Notes under the pieces: model-generated | Told to the model about the DNA's origin: nothing | The model's database searches: none | What the model saw: the letters and a program-made list of their open reading frames with translations, nothing else | Source of the DNA: Flavobacteriales bacterium | GTDB taxonomy: Bacteria > Bacteroidota > Bacteroidia > Flavobacteriales > PHOS-HE28 | Direction of reading: 5' to 3' | NCBI GenBank assembly: GCA_008016945.1 | Contig: SSGN01000107.1 | Span: 1 to 7,047, forward strand | DNA: 7,047 nt | Shown: one piece after another, positions 5,338 through 7,047 of the stretch | Layout of the letters: every line of letters starts with the position of its first letter | How positions within the stretch are numbered: the stretch's first letter is position 1 | Program-made: the position numbers and the translations under genes

Positions 5338-6519
5338 TCAGCGGGCCGGCGTTGTCGTTGCGCGGCGCCACAGCGGCGCCAGCCCGACGAGGCCGAGCAG
5401 CGGCCCCGGCAGCAGCAGCCAGGCAATCGACAGGCCCCAGTCATCGACGAGGCGCGTCGCCAGTGCGATCGAGCCCATGGTGATGGCGAAGCCGAGCGAG
5501 TTCTGGATGGCCAGTGCGCTGCCGACGATCTGCGGCGGGCAGGCCCTGGCGGACATCGCCGAGAACTGCGGCGAATCGGCGACGACGCTCATCCCCCACA
5601 GCAGCATCAGCGCCAGCAGCAATGCGGCGGGCAAGTCGCCGGCGAGCGGGAAGACGAGGCAGCAGGCGGCCGAGGTCGCGAGTGCGATGGCGGCGACGCG
5701 GGCGCTGCCGATGCGTGACGTGAAGTGCCCGCCGAGCACGCAGCCCAGCGCGCCGATGCCGATGATGGCGAAGGACAGCGCCGGGATGGAGAGGCCGAGC
5801 GCGGCGGCGAGCCCGCTCTTCGCGACCAGCATCGGCGTCAGCGTCCACATCGCGTAGAGCTCCCACTGGTGGCCGAAGTAGCCGAGCGCCGAGGCGCGGT
5901 ATTCGGGAATCTGGAAGGCGCGGAAGACACCGCCGAGCGTGATCGCCGGTGCACCGTGGCCGCGCTTGAGGTGCGGCCCGTCGCCGAGGCGCAGGATCAG
6001 TACGGCGGCGATGACGGCGAGCACCGATGCGGCAAGGATCGGGTATTGCCATGGCCATGCCGCGCCGAGTGCACGGATGCCCTGTGGTAGCGAAGTGCCG
6101 AGCGTGAGCATGCCGACCAGCCAGGCCAGTGCGGCACCGGCGCGTTCCGGCTCCCAGCTCACCACCAGCTTCATGCCGAGCGGGTAGACGCCGGCGAGCG
6201 AGAGGCCGACGGCGAAGCGCCACAGGATGCCGGCGTCGATGCCGCCGGCGAGGAAGGCAAAGCCGGCATTGGCCAGCGCGCCGAGCACGGCGCAGACGGC
6301 GAAGATGCGGCTGGCGGGAAAGCGGTCGGCCAGCCCGGTGACGGCGAAGGCGAGCGTGCCGAGGATGAAGCCGAGTTGCGTGGCATTGGTCAGCGAACCG
6401 ATGTCGGCGGGGCTGGCGCCCCATTGCCGCATCAGGTCATCGGCCGCGCTGTTGGCGGAGAACCAGAGCGAAGTGCCGAAGAGCTGGGCGATGACGATGA
6501 TGGCGATGGGGTGGCGCAT
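5338..6519 (-). CDS. Major facilitator superfamily (MFS) transporter
   Basis: The 393-residue protein has about 12 hydrophobic segments in two halves joined by a polar loop (about 179-200), as in MFS permeases. The first segment carries [15 protein letters not shown] (15-29). The segment 2-3 loop has a motif-A-like [12 protein letters not shown] (62-73). Segment 4 has [18 protein letters not shown] (101-118). The second half includes [13 protein letters not shown] (213-225) and [15 protein letters not shown] (308-322). The overall look resembles the cyanate/nitrate-type (COG2807/COG2223-like) MFS proteins often found in betaproteobacteria, but substrate and direction are unknown. The ATG at 6519 has only a poor ribosome binding site (GAGCAG). 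It faces the LysR gene tail to tail with a 4-base gap. It lies in the same direction as glnS but is separated from it by 146 bases carrying a repeat, so it probably has its own promoter. Whether LysR affects it is unknown. Confidence 0.93.
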   Translation of the reverse strand: MRHPIAIIVIAQLFGTSLWFSANSAADDLMRQWGASPADIGSLTNATQLGFILGTLAFAVTGLADRFPASRIFAVCAVLGALANAGFAFLAGGIDAGILWRFAVGLSLAGVYPLGMKLVVSWEPERAGAALAWLVGMLTLGTSLPQGIRALGAAWPWQYPILAASVLAVIAAVLILRLGDGPHLKRGHGAPAITLGGVFRAFQIPEYRASALGYFGHQWELYAMWTLTPMLVAKSGLAAALGLSIPALSFAIIGIGALGCVLGGHFTSRIGSARVAAIALATSAACCLVFPLAGDLPAALLLALMLLWGMSVVADSPQFSAMSARACPPQIVGSALAIQNSLGFAITMGSIALATRLVDDWGLSIAWLLLPGPLLGLVGLAPLWRRATTTPAR

Positions 6520-6549
6520 TGCTGCTCGCCCGTGTCAACGAGTCAGTGC

Positions 6550-6604
6550 CGTCATCCCGGCGAACGCGCTCCGCAGGAAGTACCCTTGGGGTGCCGGGGT
6601 CCAG
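6550..6604. repeat. Left repeat unit, with enlarged loop
   Basis: ATCCCGGC (6554-6561) pairs with GCCGGGGT (6593-6600), with one G-U wobble on the + strand. The 31-base loop has its own small stem ACCC-TTG-GGGT (6582-6592). The ends match the right unit, but the loop is about 27 bases longer. Confidence 0.65.
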
Positions 6605-6617
6605 TTCGTGGACAGTT

Positions 6618-6645
6618 CTGGATTCCGGCTTTCGCCGGAATGACG
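6618..6645. repeat. Right repeat unit, compact perfect hairpin
   Basis: ATTCCGGC (6622-6629) and GCCGGAAT (6634-6641) form a perfect 8-bp stem with a TTTC tetraloop, flanked by CTGG and GACG. It lies 20 bases past the glnS stop in the glnS direction. Confidence 0.75.
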
Positions 6646-6665
6646 AGCCGTTTGGTACATGTTGC

Positions 6666-7047
6666 CTATTTGCCCGGCTTCGCCGCCCACGAATCCCTCA
6701 GCGTGACCGTGCGGTTGAAGACCGGTGCGCCGGCCTTCGAGTCGACGCGGTCGGCAACGAAGTAGCCATGGCGTTCGAACTGGAAGCAGTCCTCGGCCTT
6801 CGCGTCTTTCAGCGAGGGTTCAAGCTGGGCGGTGATCAGCTGCTTCGAATTCGGGTTGATGTCGTCGAGGTAGTCGCGCTCGATTTCCGGCGCGTCGCCT
6901 TCGCGGCGCGCGCCCGGTGCCGGCACGGCGAACAGGCGGTCGTAGAGACGTACTTCGGCGGTGTAGGCGTGCTTGACGGAGACCCAGGTCAGGTTGCCCT
7001 TGACCTTGACGCTTGCGTCTCCCGGCTGGCGTTACTTGATTTCCGTC
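6666..7047 (-). CDS. glnS: Glutaminyl-tRNA synthetase, C-terminal anticodon-binding part; runs off window, frame contains a TAA near the edge
   Basis: The visible frame encodes the end of class I glutaminyl-tRNA synthetase, which attaches glutamine to tRNA-Gln in the cytoplasm. Hallmarks in order from upstream: KVKGNLTWVS, HAYTAEVRLYDRLF, INPNSKQLI, EPSLKDAKAEDCFQFERHGYF, and PVFNRTVTLRDSWA. These closely follow the C-terminal two-barrel anticodon-binding domain of the E. coli enzyme. The stop is TAG (6668-6666), after KPGK. The catalytic domain lies beyond the right edge. Oddly, reading in from the edge gives T-E-I-K and then TAA (7034-7032) before the recognisable domain resumes with RQPGDAS. 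From memory of E. coli GlnRS, about seven residues also seem missing here. This could be a real inactivating change, a frameshift pair or an assembly error; with only 13 bases beyond the TAA it cannot be decided here. Identity of the domain is sure; integrity of the gene is not. Confidence 0.85.

Larger units (their letters stand above)
6550..6645. repeat. Pair of inverted palindromic repeats in the glnS-MFS gap
   Basis: The outer arms CGTCATCCCGGCGAA (6550-6564) and TTCGCCGGAATGACG (6631-6645) are inverted copies matching at 14 of 15 bases. Inside them, TCCAG (6600-6604) faces CTGGA (6618-6622). Thus two units (6550-6604 and 6618-6645) lie head to head, 13 bases apart. This type of GTCATTCC..GGAATGAC sequence is, from general knowledge, a common dispersed intergenic repeat in betaproteobacteria. 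It may act as a transcript-end hairpin for glnS, but no T-run follows on either strand. The 146-base gap (6520-6665) holds nothing else I can support. Confidence 0.8.

Noticed and set aside
5330..5341. Palindrome CTGA-GCGT-TCAG between LysR and MFS genes
   Set aside because: It arises because two TGA stops face each other over 4 bases; too short to be a terminator or operator without more evidence.
6533..6538. Perfect TTGACA (-35 consensus) on the - strand ahead of the MFS gene
   Set aside because: A -10 at normal spacing would fall inside the MFS coding start, and GCCACC there is no -10. Probably chance.
6622..6641. Right repeat hairpin as an intrinsic terminator of glnS
   Set aside because: The stem is good but no T-run follows on the - strand (the sequence continues CCAGAACTG). 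Better described as a repeat unit with possible transcript-end effects.
6666..6926. A separate 86-residue small protein starting at GTG 6926
   Set aside because: The same frame continues upstream with clear GlnRS sequence (HAYTAEVRLYDRLF), so this is the tail of glnS and not a gene of its own.

Overview
The window is high-GC DNA packed with short-spaced genes. Its gene content fits a betaproteobacterium. My best guess is the Rhodocyclales or a neighbouring order, based on the general look of the proteins, strong G/C at third codon positions, and a GTCATTCCGGCGAA-type intergenic repeat. This placement is inference, not proof. No rRNA, tRNA, CRISPR array, insertion sequence or phage gene was seen.

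Left part, + strand (1-3050). The window opens inside a hybrid sensor histidine kinase, of which the end of the ATPase domain, a receiver domain and an HPt domain remain. After a 95-base gap holding a possible promoter -10 and a hairpin come three tightly packed genes: a D-hexose-6-phosphate mutarotase-like protein, a small thioredoxin-like protein (3-base gap), and an uncharacterised cysteine-rich 4Fe-4S protein (4-base ATGA overlap). The tight packing suggests one transcript.

Middle (3008-5333). On the - strand, a two-unit 4-oxalocrotonate-tautomerase-like protein (3961-4350) is coupled by another ATGA overlap to an EamA/DMT-family membrane transporter (3008-3964). The transporter's 3' end runs 43 bases into the end of the convergent Fe-S gene. 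A LysR-type regulator (4449-5333, + strand) is transcribed divergently from the tautomerase across a 98-base AT-rich gap carrying a perfect TTGAT-N9-ATCAA dyad. This is the usual layout of a LysR regulator controlling its divergent neighbours, here an enzyme plus a probable metabolite exporter.

Right part (5338-7047, - strand). A major facilitator superfamily transporter ends 4 bases from the LysR stop. Upstream of it a 146-base gap holds two inverted copies of a palindromic repeat. Then comes the C-terminal part of glutaminyl-tRNA synthetase (glnS), running off the window edge. Its frame contains a TAA only five codons from the edge, so the gene is either disrupted or carries an assembly error there.

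Most of the window is ordinary core and accessory metabolism. The points most worth checking are the glnS stop, the proline in the kinase G2 box, the uncharacterised Fe-S protein in its thioredoxin/mutarotase cluster, and the LysR-tautomerase-exporter module.
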